64,000 bases of DNA, taken from JAEUMY01 sp033764435 (GTDB lineage Bacteria > Pseudomonadota > Gammaproteobacteria > Burkholderiales > Usitatibacteraceae). A program made the position numbers and the translations under genes. The stretch is taken from positions 347,858 through 411,857 of the forward strand of contig JANRIX010000033.1 in the NCBI GenBank assembly GCA_033764435.1, given 5' to 3'. How positions within the stretch are numbered: position 1 is the stretch's first letter; every line of letters begins with the position of its first letter. Below are positions 57,056 through 64,000 of this stretch, piece by piece. The notes under the pieces are model-generated. The model worked only from the letters and a program-made list of their open reading frames with translations, ran no database searches and was not told the origin of the DNA.

Positions 57056-57446
57056 TTGAGGGTCCTCGTTGATGACGTTGTGAAAAAACTTGGTCAGCGC
57101 GCATGATACGCACCGGCACGCCGCCGGAAAAATTAATTGTTGCAATCGCACATATTGGGATTGCCAATCGCCAGGCAAGTCGACCCCGGCAAATTTCCCT
57201 CTAAAAGGGCGGGGCGCGCTGCGGTCCGGACTTGATGCCCGTCACTTGACAATTTGTGCGACGCACAACTATCGTGCAGTCGTTGGGTGGGTAAGAACAC
57301 CACACTGCGCCGGGCCAATCTCCCGGTAGCGGCGGGACTGCAAAACCCGAGCAGCCGAGGACGCCTACCGGCATCCGAACCATCCAGCGGAGAATACGTT
57401 TCGCCGCCCCCCACCAGGCGGCGCATCACTGCTCTGGGAGAGACCC
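57056..57446. other. ahpC / ketopantoate-reductase divergent region with long leader
   Basis: This 391-bp gap holds both promoters. The rightward transcript from the promoter at 57246-57275 would carry a leader of about 165 nt, rich in short inverted repeats (for example CCGGG/CCCGG near 57313-57333 and GGCGG segments) but matching no riboswitch I recognise. Confidence 0.4.
57246..57275 (+). promoter_or_regulatory. Promoter with internal palindrome, upstream of ketopantoate-reductase-like gene
   Basis: TTGACA (57246-57251) and TATCGT (57270-57275) are 18 bp apart. The spacer holds TTGTGCG-A-CGCACAA (57254-57268), a perfect 15-bp inverted repeat placed to act as an operator. Confidence 0.6.
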
Positions 57447-58466
57447 ATGAAGTTCTGCGTTGTCGGCGCCGGCGCCATCGGCGGCTATGTTGGCGTGAAG
57501 CTCGCGCTGGGCGGGGAGGATGTCACCTTCATCGCCCGCGGCAAGAACCTTGAAGCCATCCGTGCCAACGGGATGCAGCTCTACTATCACGACGGCACGC
57601 ACCATGTGGCGCGGAACGTGAAGGTCACGGACAACTATGCCGAGGCCGGTGTGCAGGACGTGGTCATCCTCGCCATGAAGGCGCACCAGGTCGAGGCTGT
57701 GGCCGACAAGCTGGGCCCGCTGATCGGCCCGGACACCAGCATCGTCACCATGCAGAACGGCATCCCGTTCTGGTATTTCCACAAGATCGGCAACGACTTC
57801 GAAGGCCGCAAGGTTGATACGGTCGACCCGACCGGCAAGCTCTTCAACACCATTCCGCTGGACCGCATCATCGGCTGCGTGGTCTATCCCGCAAGCGAAC
57901 TGACCCAGCCGGGCGTGGTGGTGCACATCGAGGGCGATCGTTTTCCGTTGGGCGAGCTGGATGGCTCGACCACGCCGCGCGTCACCGCCATCAGCGAAGC
58001 CTTTGTCCGGAGCGGCTTGAAGTCGCCGGTGCTGGACAGTATTCGCAACGAAATCTGGCTCAAGCTCTGGGGCAATCTCACCTTCAATCCCATCAGCGCG
58101 CTGACTCACGCCACGCTGGTGGACATCTGCGAATATTCGCAGGGCCGGGCGCTCGCCACATCGATGATGACCGAGGCGAAGGCGGTGGCCGAAAAGCTGG
58201 GCGCCAGCTTCCGCGTGCCGCTGGAAAAGCGCATCGACGGTGCGGCCAAGGTGGGCAAGCACAAGACGTCGATGCTGCAGGACGTGGAGGCCGGACGTGA
58301 ACTGGAAATCGACGCGCTGGTGGGCTCGGTCGTGGAGCTGGGCAAGATCGCCAATGTGCCCACGCCGACCATCGACGCCATCTATCAGGCCACCAAGCTG
58401 CTCAATCACGTGATCCAGATGGACCATGTGCGGGTGCGGGCCATCAAGGAGCCGGAAGTCGAGTAA
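57447..58466 (+). CDS. 2-Dehydropantoate 2-reductase family protein
   Basis: The 339-residue NADPH enzyme has GAGAIGGYVGVKLA at the N-terminus, MQNGIPFW, and a C-terminal helical domain with KLWGNLTFNPISALTHA. This is the PanE/ApbA family, which reduces ketopantoate in pantothenate synthesis; paralogues act on other keto acids, so the substrate is open. An exact palindrome at 58129 is read as C-E-Y-S-Q. Confidence 0.85.
   Translation: MKFCVVGAGAIGGYVGVKLALGGEDVTFIARGKNLEAIRANGMQLYYHDGTHHVARNVKVTDNYAEAGVQDVVILAMKAHQVEAVADKLGPLIGPDTSIVTMQNGIPFWYFHKIGNDFEGRKVDTVDPTGKLFNTIPLDRIIGCVVYPASELTQPGVVVHIEGDRFPLGELDGSTTPRVTAISEAFVRSGLKSPVLDSIRNEIWLKLWGNLTFNPISALTHATLVDICEYSQGRALATSMMTEAKAVAEKLGASFRVPLEKRIDGAAKVGKHKTSMLQDVEAGRELEIDALVGSVVELGKIANVPTPTIDAIYQATKLLNHVIQMDHVRVRAIKEPEVE
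58129..58140. repeat. 12-bp palindrome GCGAATATTCGC
   Basis: Exact copy in the ketopantoate-reductase-like gene, read as C-E-Y-S-Q. Confidence 0.9.
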
Positions 58467-58475
58467 GCTCCCCGC

Positions 58476-59759
58476 ATGGCTTCCTCGACATCCCTGCCGG
58501 TCAATCATCCCCAGCGCCTCGCGCTGGCGAACGAGGTCCACGCCCGCCCGCCGGCGTCGCTGGTCACGCCAGAGCACGTGTCCTATCTCGCGCTGCTCAT
58601 GGACGAGGGCCAGCGTGAGGCCGAGGACCGCGCGCTGGCTGCGCTGGGCAAGCTGCTGAACCTCGCCCTGCCGGCGCCGGATACGGGGCATCTCATCGTC
58701 GATGCCGGCAGCTTCCGCTTCAAATGGGAGCGGCATACCGAGTTTTCCAGCTACGTCTTCTTCCGGCCGGCCGTGCCGACCGATGGCCCCGACGCCACCG
58801 CGCTCGATGCCGTGCCCGCCGACTGGGTGGCCGACCTGCCGGGAAAACTCATCGCGGCTGCCCATGTCACCGTGCGTCGCCCCGCGCCCACCGAGCCCAA
58901 TTCCATGCTGGAGCAGCGAATATTCGCCGATGCCATCGTCGGCGCAGAAATCAGCGAGGGCGCCGGCTGGGTCTTCACGGACTTCCGCGTGGGCGGCGAC
59001 GGCTTCCTGCGTTTCCTGCTGCTGGACAAATCGCTTTCCAGTCGCCAAGCCGGGCGCATGGTGCAGCGCCTGGTCGAGATCGAGACTTACCGCACCATGG
59101 CGCTGCTGGGCTTCCCGGTGGCCAAGAGCGTGGCCGCGTTCCTCAATCGGGCCGAAGAGGAGCTCGCGCAACTGACCCAGCGCATGTCGCGCGCCGACCC
59201 GTCCCAGGACACCGCGTTGCTGAATGATTTGACCCGCCTTGCCGCGCAGGTGGAGCAGTCGCTTGCCACCAGTGCCTACCGCTTTGGCGCGTCCCAGGCT
59301 TATTACGATCTGGTGCGCCGGCGCGTGGCGGAACTGCGCGAGCAGCGCATCCCGGGCATCCAGACCATCGAGGAATTCATGGAGCGGCGTCTCGCCCCGG
59401 CCATGGCGACCTGTGCCGCCATCGCCCGGCGGCAGGAAGAGCTCTCCGCCCGCATTGCCCGCGCCAGCCAGTTCCTGCGCACACGCGTCGACATCGAGCT
59501 CGCCGAACAGAACCAGGAACTGCTGGTGCAGATGAACCGCCGTGCAAAGCTGCAGCTCCGCCTGCAGCAGACCGTGGAAAGCATTTCCATCGTCGCCATG
59601 ACCTATTACGCGGCAGGTCTCGTCGGTTACATCGCCAAGTCGGCCAAGTCGGTGGGCTGGGCGGTGAATGTGGATGTTGCAGTCGGCGTTTCCGTCCCCA
59701 TCATCCTGCTCGTACTGGTCATGGGATTGCGCAAGATGCGCAAGCGGCTGGCGGATTGA
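58476..59759 (+). CDS. DUF3422 membrane protein
   Basis: The 427-residue protein begins HPQRLALANEVHARPPASL, the DUF3422 signature, and has long helices (RQEELSARIARASQFLRTRVDIELAEQNQELLVQMNRRAKLQLRLQQTVE) followed by two membrane helices at the C-terminus. The layout resembles a membrane-anchored coiled-coil. Function unknown; common in betaproteobacteria. An exact palindrome is read as Q-R-I-F-A. Confidence 0.88.
   Translation: MASSTSLPVNHPQRLALANEVHARPPASLVTPEHVSYLALLMDEGQREAEDRALAALGKLLNLALPAPDTGHLIVDAGSFRFKWERHTEFSSYVFFRPAVPTDGPDATALDAVPADWVADLPGKLIAAAHVTVRRPAPTEPNSMLEQRIFADAIVGAEISEGAGWVFTDFRVGGDGFLRFLLLDKSLSSRQAGRMVQRLVEIETYRTMALLGFPVAKSVAAFLNRAEEELAQLTQRMSRADPSQDTALLNDLTRLAAQVEQSLATSAYRFGASQAYYDLVRRRVAELREQRIPGIQTIEEFMERRLAPAMATCAAIARRQEELSARIARASQFLRTRVDIELAEQNQELLVQMNRRAKLQLRLQQTVESISIVAMTYYAAGLVGYIAKSAKSVGWAVNVDVAVGVSVPIILLVLVMGLRKMRKRLAD
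58916..58927. repeat. 12-bp palindrome GCGAATATTCGC
   Basis: Exact copy in the DUF3422 gene, read as R-I-F-A. Confidence 0.9.
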
Positions 59760-59785
59760 GGTCTGCCAGCATCATGGAGTAAGAT
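59756..59785 (+). promoter_or_regulatory. Promoter of tRNA-Ala
   Basis: TTGAGG (59756-59761) and TAAGAT (59780-59785) are 18 bp apart; the -10 ends 13 bp before the tRNA. The -35 overlaps the stop of the DUF3422 gene. Confidence 0.5.
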
Positions 59786-59798
59786 TTCCACAAGTTTC

Positions 59799-59874
<76 letters not shown>

Positions 59875-59880
59875 AAAAAG

Positions 59881-59915
59881 AACGGGCCGCCAAATATTTG
59901 GCGGCCCGTTTCGTT
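59881..59915 (+). terminator. Terminator after tRNA-Ala
   Basis: A perfect 30-bp palindrome (59881-59910, core CCAAATATTTGG) ends in AACGGGCCGCC/GGCGGCCCGTT, followed by TCGTTT. It begins 6 bp after the tRNA and should end its transcript. Confidence 0.85.
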
Positions 59916-59993
59916 TGTGGCATCGCGTAATGCAACATCATCCCTTGCCCACCGTCATCCCCCCGATACGCTGATTCCACTACCATCCCTTCT

Positions 59994-60005
59994 CCGAATA
60001 TTCGC
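59994..60005. repeat. 12-bp palindrome, one mismatch
   Basis: CCGAATATTCGC 11 bp before the D-cysteine desulfhydrase-like start. Confidence 0.75.
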
Positions 60006-60016
60006 AGGACGCCCCC

Positions 60017-61036
60017 ATGGATCTCTCCCGCTTCCCCCGCCGCCGCTACACTCCGTTCGCCACGCCGATCGAATTCCTGCCCAACCTCTCCCGCGAGCTG
60101 GGCGGGCCGAAAATCTGGATCAAGCGCGATGACATGCTGGGTCTCTTCCCCGGCGGCAACAAGACACGGAAGCTGGAGTTCCTGGTCGCCGATGCGCTGA
60201 AGCAGGGTGCGGACACGCTGATCACCTGCGGTGCGCCGCAATCCAACCACTGCCGCATCACCCTCGCTGCCGCCGTGAAGGAGGGGCTCAAGTGCCGCTT
60301 CATCATCGAAGAGCGCGTGCCCGGGAGCTATGACGACAATGCCAACGGCAACCACTTCATGTTCCGCCTCATGGGGGTGGAGAACATCACCGTGGTGCCG
60401 GGCGGCAGCGACATGCTGGCCGCGATGCAGGCCGATGCGGACCAGGTGAAGGCGCAAGGCCGCAAGCCCTACATCATTCCCGGCGGCGGCTCCAACGCCA
60501 TCGGCGCGCTGGGCTATGTGGCCTGCGTGCAGGAAATGCTGGCGCAATTGTTCGACATGGGTCTCGCCATCGACCACATGGTGGTGCCCTCGGGCAGCTC
60601 GGGCACGCATGCGGGCGTGGTGGCCGGCCTCTTCGGCATGAATGCCCATATTCCCGTGTGGGGCATTGGTGTCAGCCGCGATCCGGAGAATCAGGAGCCG
60701 CTGGTGTTCCGCGAGGCGCAGGCCACTTGTGATCTGCTCGGTGTGCGCGGCCCGCTGCCACGCGAGTTGGTGAAGACTGATGGCCGCTACTGGCGCCCCA
60801 AGTACTCGCTGCCCAACAAGCGCATGGTGGAAGCGGTGCAGATGCTGGCACGCCTGGAAGGCATTCCCGTTGACCCCACCTACACCGGCAAGGCGCTGGC
60901 CGGGCTCATCGGCATGGTGCGCGCGGGTGCCTTCAAGCCGACCGACAACGTCCTCTTTCTGCACACGGGCGGCTTGCCTTCGCTTTTCCAGAGCAAGGAT
61001 GTGGTGCTGGGCAAGACCGACGTGGTCGATCTTTGA
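60017..61036 (+). CDS. D-cysteine desulfhydrase / ACC-deaminase-like PLP enzyme
   Basis: The 339-residue PLP enzyme has the lysine in FPGGNKTRKLEFL near residue 51, TCGAPQSNHCR near 74, IPGGGSNAIGALGY, VPSGSSGTHAG and LFLHTGGLPSLF. It belongs to the DcyD/ACC deaminase group; it breaks D-cysteine to pyruvate, H2S and ammonia or acts on a similar amino acid. A near palindrome lies just upstream at 59994-60005. Confidence 0.88.
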   Translation: MDLSRFPRRRYTPFATPIEFLPNLSRELGGPKIWIKRDDMLGLFPGGNKTRKLEFLVADALKQGADTLITCGAPQSNHCRITLAAAVKEGLKCRFIIEERVPGSYDDNANGNHFMFRLMGVENITVVPGGSDMLAAMQADADQVKAQGRKPYIIPGGGSNAIGALGYVACVQEMLAQLFDMGLAIDHMVVPSGSSGTHAGVVAGLFGMNAHIPVWGIGVSRDPENQEPLVFREAQATCDLLGVRGPLPRELVKTDGRYWRPKYSLPNKRMVEAVQMLARLEGIPVDPTYTGKALAGLIGMVRAGAFKPTDNVLFLHTGGLPSLFQSKDVVLGKTDVVDL

Positions 61037-61080
61037 TCTGCCTCAAATGGCAACGCCTCACATCGGATAACATTCGTCCT

Positions 61081-61197
61081 GTCATTGGGGAGTAGCCGCC
61101 CGCGTGAAATTTCAGCAGCGGGGCCTGCGTCAACAGACTTGCCCGAGGTTCACCGACGGCATGGCGCAGGCGGTTCCGATCTGGCGAGACCTTTGAC
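61081..61197 (+). ncRNA. yybP-ykoY (manganese) riboswitch
   Basis: The leader begins GTCATTGGGGAGTAGCC (61081-61097) and ends GGCGAGACCTTTGAC (61183-61197), the two conserved halves of the yybP-ykoY aptamer, with GTCA/TGAC closing the stem. An internal helix GCCTGCG/CGCAGGC (61123-61129 and 61165-61171) is present. The gene after it encodes a GDT1-family protein, a classic target. The 3' part can refold as a hairpin with the sequence before the start codon. Confidence 0.88.
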
Positions 61198-61262
61198 CGT
61201 GCTGCCTCCGAAGGCCGGGGAGCGGTGCGGTCAATGGTGTCCATCGCCGGCCGGAGTCCATT

Positions 61263-61838
61263 GTGGAACCATTTCTCCTTTCAACCGGAATCGTCGCCCT
61301 CGCCGAAATCGGCGACAAGACCCAGCTTCTCGCGTTTGTTCTCGCCGCGCGCTTCAAGCGGCCCTGGCCCATCATCTGGGGCATTCTCGTCGCCACCCTC
61401 GTTAACCATGCCGGTGCCGGCGCGCTGGGCGCCTGGCTCACGCATCTGCTGAGCCCCGACCTGCTGCGGTGGCTGCTGGTCGCTTCGTTCCTGGCCATGG
61501 CTGTGTGGATGCTGATTCCCGACAGGCTTGACGAGGACGACACGGTCGCTGCGCGACGCGGTCGCTTCGGCGTATTCGGCACCACGCTCATCGCCTTCTT
61601 TCTCGCCGAGATGGGCGACAAGACCCAGATCGCCACCGTGGCGCTGGCCGCGCGCTATGTGGACTTCTGGTGGGTCGTGGCCGGCACCACGCTCGGCATG
61701 ATGATCGCCAACGTGCCGGCGGTGATCATCGGCGACAAGCTCGCCCACCAGTTGCCTGTTCACCTGGTCCACCGCGTGACCGCACTCACTTTCGTTGTCC
61801 TGGCCGTGCTGCTGGCGCTTGTGCCGCCCTTGAGTTGA
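61263..61838 (+). CDS. GDT1/UPF0016-family manganese exporter
   Basis: The 191-residue membrane protein has the two conserved E-x-G-D-K-T motifs (ALAEIGDKTQLLAF near residue 12 and LAEMGDKTQIATV near 115) in six membrane helices. Members export Mn2+ (or Ca2+). It starts with GTG at 61263 under control of the yybP-ykoY riboswitch just upstream, so it should be made when Mn2+ is high. Confidence 0.9.
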   Translation: MEPFLLSTGIVALAEIGDKTQLLAFVLAARFKRPWPIIWGILVATLVNHAGAGALGAWLTHLLSPDLLRWLLVASFLAMAVWMLIPDRLDEDDTVAARRGRFGVFGTTLIAFFLAEMGDKTQIATVALAARYVDFWWVVAGTTLGMMIANVPAVIIGDKLAHQLPVHLVHRVTALTFVVLAVLLALVPPLS

Positions 61839-61979
61839 CGTGAACCGGGGTGACCTGGAGCCACCAGAGTTGTACCAACACCCCCTGAATCCGGCTCATG
61901 CTGGTTGGTTGTCGAGCCGGTAACATGCGTCTGAGGCGCCGCCCAAGAACGCCACCATGGTCCAGAGAGGAAGATCTGC

Positions 61980-63476
61980 ATGTTTCAGACCGCGCAGGCT
62001 GTTTACACGGCCGTAGGACTCACCCTTGCACTGGTGCTTACTGCCATGCTCGTCCGGCCGGACGATCGTGTCACATCGCGATCCATGCTTGTGGTGGCGC
62101 TGGTAGCGGGGCTGGTCGAGCTCATCTTCGGCAATCTGTCTGCACTCCTGGGTGCACAGGCCATCTCCTGGTTGCGCGACATCGTGGGCGTGGTCTTGTC
62201 GGCGACACTGCTTCGCATGGCAGGCATGCTGTTGTTCCGCGTGCTGATGCCGCTGCTTCGCCTCCATCCGGCACGCATCATTGAAGACCTCACCGTTACC
62301 GCCGCCTTCATTGCATGGATGCTGCTCTGGTGGCGCATGGCCGGTGTGAACCTGAGCTCCATCATGGCCACGTCAGCCGTGGTCACCGCCATCATCGCGT
62401 TTTCCATGCAGGAGACGCTGGGCAACATCCTGGGCGGCGTTGCGCTGCAGCTGGACAATTCCATCCGCCTGGGCGACTGGGTGAAGATCGATGACGTGTC
62501 CGGAAAGGTCGTGGAAATCCGCTGGCGTTTCACCGCGATCGAGACCCGCAACCGCGAAACGCTGGTGGTGCCAAACGGCTACCTGATGAAAAACCGCTTT
62601 CTCGTGCTCGGTTCGCGTCGCGATCAGAAGCCCGTGTGGCGGCGCTGGGTCTGGTTCAATCTGGCCGTCGATAAGGGTGTCACGCGTGTCATCGCCGTGC
62701 TGGAACAGGCCGTGGCGGACGGCCACATTCCTTGCGTGGCCAAGGATCCGCCGCCCAATGCCGTGCTGATGGAAGTGCTCCCCAATGGGGGTCGCTTTGC
62801 CTTGCGCTACTGGCTGGAGGATTTCCAGCGCGACGACCCGACCGACAGCGACGTGCGCACACACGTTCATGCGGCCCTCAGGCGAGCTGGCATACCAGTG
62901 ATCATGCCGATTGCCGAACGCATGCTGGTCAATGATGATGAAAACGCCCGCGCCAGCGCCGCCGCTCGCGAACATGCGCGGCGCATCGAGATTCTCGGCC
63001 GGGTGGATCTCTTCCGGGGCCTCACCCCGGCTGAACTGGACAAGCTGGCGCATCACCTCATTCCTGCGCCGTTCATCAAGGGCGACGACATCACCCGGCA
63101 GGGTGCGATGGCCCATTGGCTGTATCTCATCAACAGCGGCGAGTGCGATGTGTGGCGCGAACTTGAAGGCGGCGAACGCCGCCATCTCGCCACGCTCCAG
63201 GCTGGCAATGTCTTCGGCGAGATGGGTCTCATGACCGGCCAGCCTCGGCGCGCCACGGTGAGCGCCAAGACCGATGTGGATTGCTATCGTCTGGACAAGG
63301 AAGGCTTCCGCGCAATCCTCGCCGCGCGGCCTGACTTTGCGCGTGACATTTCCGGCGTGCTGGTGGACCGGAACAACGATCTGCTCGCCAAGCAGAATGC
63401 GGAGGCGCATGAAGTGCGCGCGCAAGACCACAACGATCTGGTGGATCAGATCAAGTCCTTTTTCGCCATCCGCTGA
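61980..63476 (+). CDS. MscS-type channel with cyclic-nucleotide-binding domain
   Basis: The 498-residue protein has N-terminal membrane helices, an MscS beta domain (SMQETLGNILGGVALQLDNSIRLGDWVKI, ETRNRETLVVPNGYLMKN) and a C-terminal cNMP-binding domain (about residues 335-470; GNVFGEMGLMTGQPRRATVSAKTD, phosphate-binding cassette). It is a ligand-gated mechanosensitive-like channel. Stop and next start overlap. Confidence 0.9.
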   Translation: MFQTAQAVYTAVGLTLALVLTAMLVRPDDRVTSRSMLVVALVAGLVELIFGNLSALLGAQAISWLRDIVGVVLSATLLRMAGMLLFRVLMPLLRLHPARIIEDLTVTAAFIAWMLLWWRMAGVNLSSIMATSAVVTAIIAFSMQETLGNILGGVALQLDNSIRLGDWVKIDDVSGKVVEIRWRFTAIETRNRETLVVPNGYLMKNRFLVLGSRRDQKPVWRRWVWFNLAVDKGVTRVIAVLEQAVADGHIPCVAKDPPPNAVLMEVLPNGGRFALRYWLEDFQRDDPTDSDVRTHVHAALRRAGIPVIMPIAERMLVNDDENARASAAAREHARRIEILGRVDLFRGLTPAELDKLAHHLIPAPFIKGDDITRQGAMAHWLYLINSGECDVWRELEGGERRHLATLQAGNVFGEMGLMTGQPRRATVSAKTDVDCYRLDKEGFRAILAARPDFARDISGVLVDRNNDLLAKQNAEAHEVRAQDHNDLVDQIKSFFAIR

Positions 63477-64000
63477 TGAGGCGTTTCTTGCGAATATTCG
63501 CTGTCATCCTGCTTGCCTCGCTGTCGCGGGCCGCGGCGGCGCAGCACGACGAAGTACCCTTCATCACCACACCCGACAACATCACCGTCGCGATGCTCAA
63601 GGTGGCGGGCGTGGGCAAGAACGATTACGTCATCGATCTCGGCTCGGGCGATGGCCGCATCGTCATCACTGCCGCCAAACGGTTCGGCGCGCGGGGGCTG
63701 GGCGTCGAACTGGTGGCCGACCTGGTGCGGCAGAGCCGGGAAAGCGCGCTCAAGGCTGGCGTTGCAGAACGGGCGAAGTTTGTGGAAATGGATCTCTTCC
63801 AGGCGGACCTTTCGTCCGCCACCGTGATCACGATGTATCTGCTGCCGGAGGTGAACCTGCAACTGCGGCCGCGCCTTCTCTGTCTGAAACCCGGCACGCG
63901 CCTCGTGTCGCATGACTGGGACATGGGCGACTGGCAGCCGGAGAAGATGCTGACCCTGCCCGCGCCGGACAAGACGATCGGGCTCAAGAAGGAGAGCACG
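63476..64000 (+). CDS. SAM-dependent methyltransferase with signal peptide, cut by window edge
   Basis: Visible residues 1-175 start with a signal peptide (RRFLRIFAVILLASLSRAAAA) and a Rossmann methyltransferase fold with VIDLGSGDGRIVITAAKRFGARGLGVE near residue 52. It may act in the periplasm, which is unusual for SAM enzymes, or the N-terminus may be an uncleaved anchor. The palindrome at 63490 lies in the signal peptide as R-I-F-A. The C-terminus is missing. Confidence 0.78.
   Translation, partial: MRRFLRIFAVILLASLSRAAAAQHDEVPFITTPDNITVAMLKVAGVGKNDYVIDLGSGDGRIVITAAKRFGARGLGVELVADLVRQSRESALKAGVAERAKFVEMDLFQADLSSATVITMYLLPEVNLQLRPRLLCLKPGTRLVSHDWDMGDWQPEKMLTLPAPDKTIGLKKEST
63490..63501. repeat. 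12-bp palindrome GCGAATATTCGC
   Basis: Exact copy in the signal-peptide region of the methyltransferase gene, read as R-I-F-A. Confidence 0.9.

Noticed and set aside
57121..57180. An OxyR site upstream of ahpC
   Set aside because: Repeats of CGATTG are present but do not fit the spaced ATAG/CTAT pattern well enough to call by eye.

Overview
The window is a GC-rich chromosomal stretch that reads as a betaproteobacterium. The evidence is the dusB-fis-purH order followed by purD-hemF, a small Trp-rich protein of the TIGR04438 type, a DUF3422 protein, a five-gene Liv branched-chain amino acid ABC transporter and the overall codon usage. I cannot place it below class. There are no rRNA genes, transposases, phage genes or CRISPR arrays. 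One tRNA-Ala(CGC) is present.

Layout. 1-7.8 kb: a TPR/HD-GYP signalling protein cut by the left edge, kynA, and a divergent FAD oxidoreductase coupled to a 5-oxoprolinase-type hydantoinase. 8-15.8 kb: dusB-fis, purH, a small DUF1493-like gene, purD and hemF, then EcsC and an ArsR/SRPBCC mini-operon. 15.8-21.1 kb: livHMGF and its binding protein. 21.3-29 kb: cytochrome c, small Trp-rich protein, OsmC, aldo/keto reductase, PNPOx-like, zinc ribbon, questin-oxidase-like, ParA, FAH, MFS and VOC genes. 29.1-35.4 kb: a DUF4178 / DUF350 / membrane aminopropyltransferase / Tat-exported amine-oxidase-like / DUF924 cluster. 35.4-45.1 kb: M28 peptidase, SDR with LysR, a LytS/LytTR two-component pair, a secreted HAF-repeat protein, small genes, an aspartyl-protease-like protein and broken toxin-antitoxin genes. 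45.4-51.3 kb: a ferritin-like/4Fe-4S/CDGSH fusion, a DedA-rhodanese fusion, a YCF48-like lipoprotein, an intact HigBA-type pair and a HEPN-like gene. 51.3-64 kb: ilvD, lgt, tspO, ahpF-ahpC, a ketopantoate-reductase-like gene, DUF3422, tRNA-Ala, a D-cysteine desulfhydrase-like gene, a manganese riboswitch with its GDT1-family exporter, an MscS/cNMP channel and a methyltransferase cut by the right edge.

The most unusual content is repeat DNA. (1) The 12-bp palindrome GCGAATATTCGC occurs 25 times exactly and 7 times with one mismatch. It lies in intergenic DNA and in all three codon frames of conserved genes, behaving like a lineage-specific highly iterated palindrome comparable to cyanobacterial HIP1. 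(2) In two operons (livG-livF and a histidine kinase-response regulator pair) the 5' end of the downstream gene is duplicated around a palindromic insert. The stranded start codon opens a 39- or 49-codon mini-ORF whose TGA overlaps the next ATG, so ATGA translational coupling is kept. (3) Two copies of a roughly 90-bp structured element share a left end and a central 15-mer while their hairpin arms differ in sequence but still pair. One copy sits in frame inside a gene. Items 2 and 3 look like undescribed small elements adapted to coding DNA.
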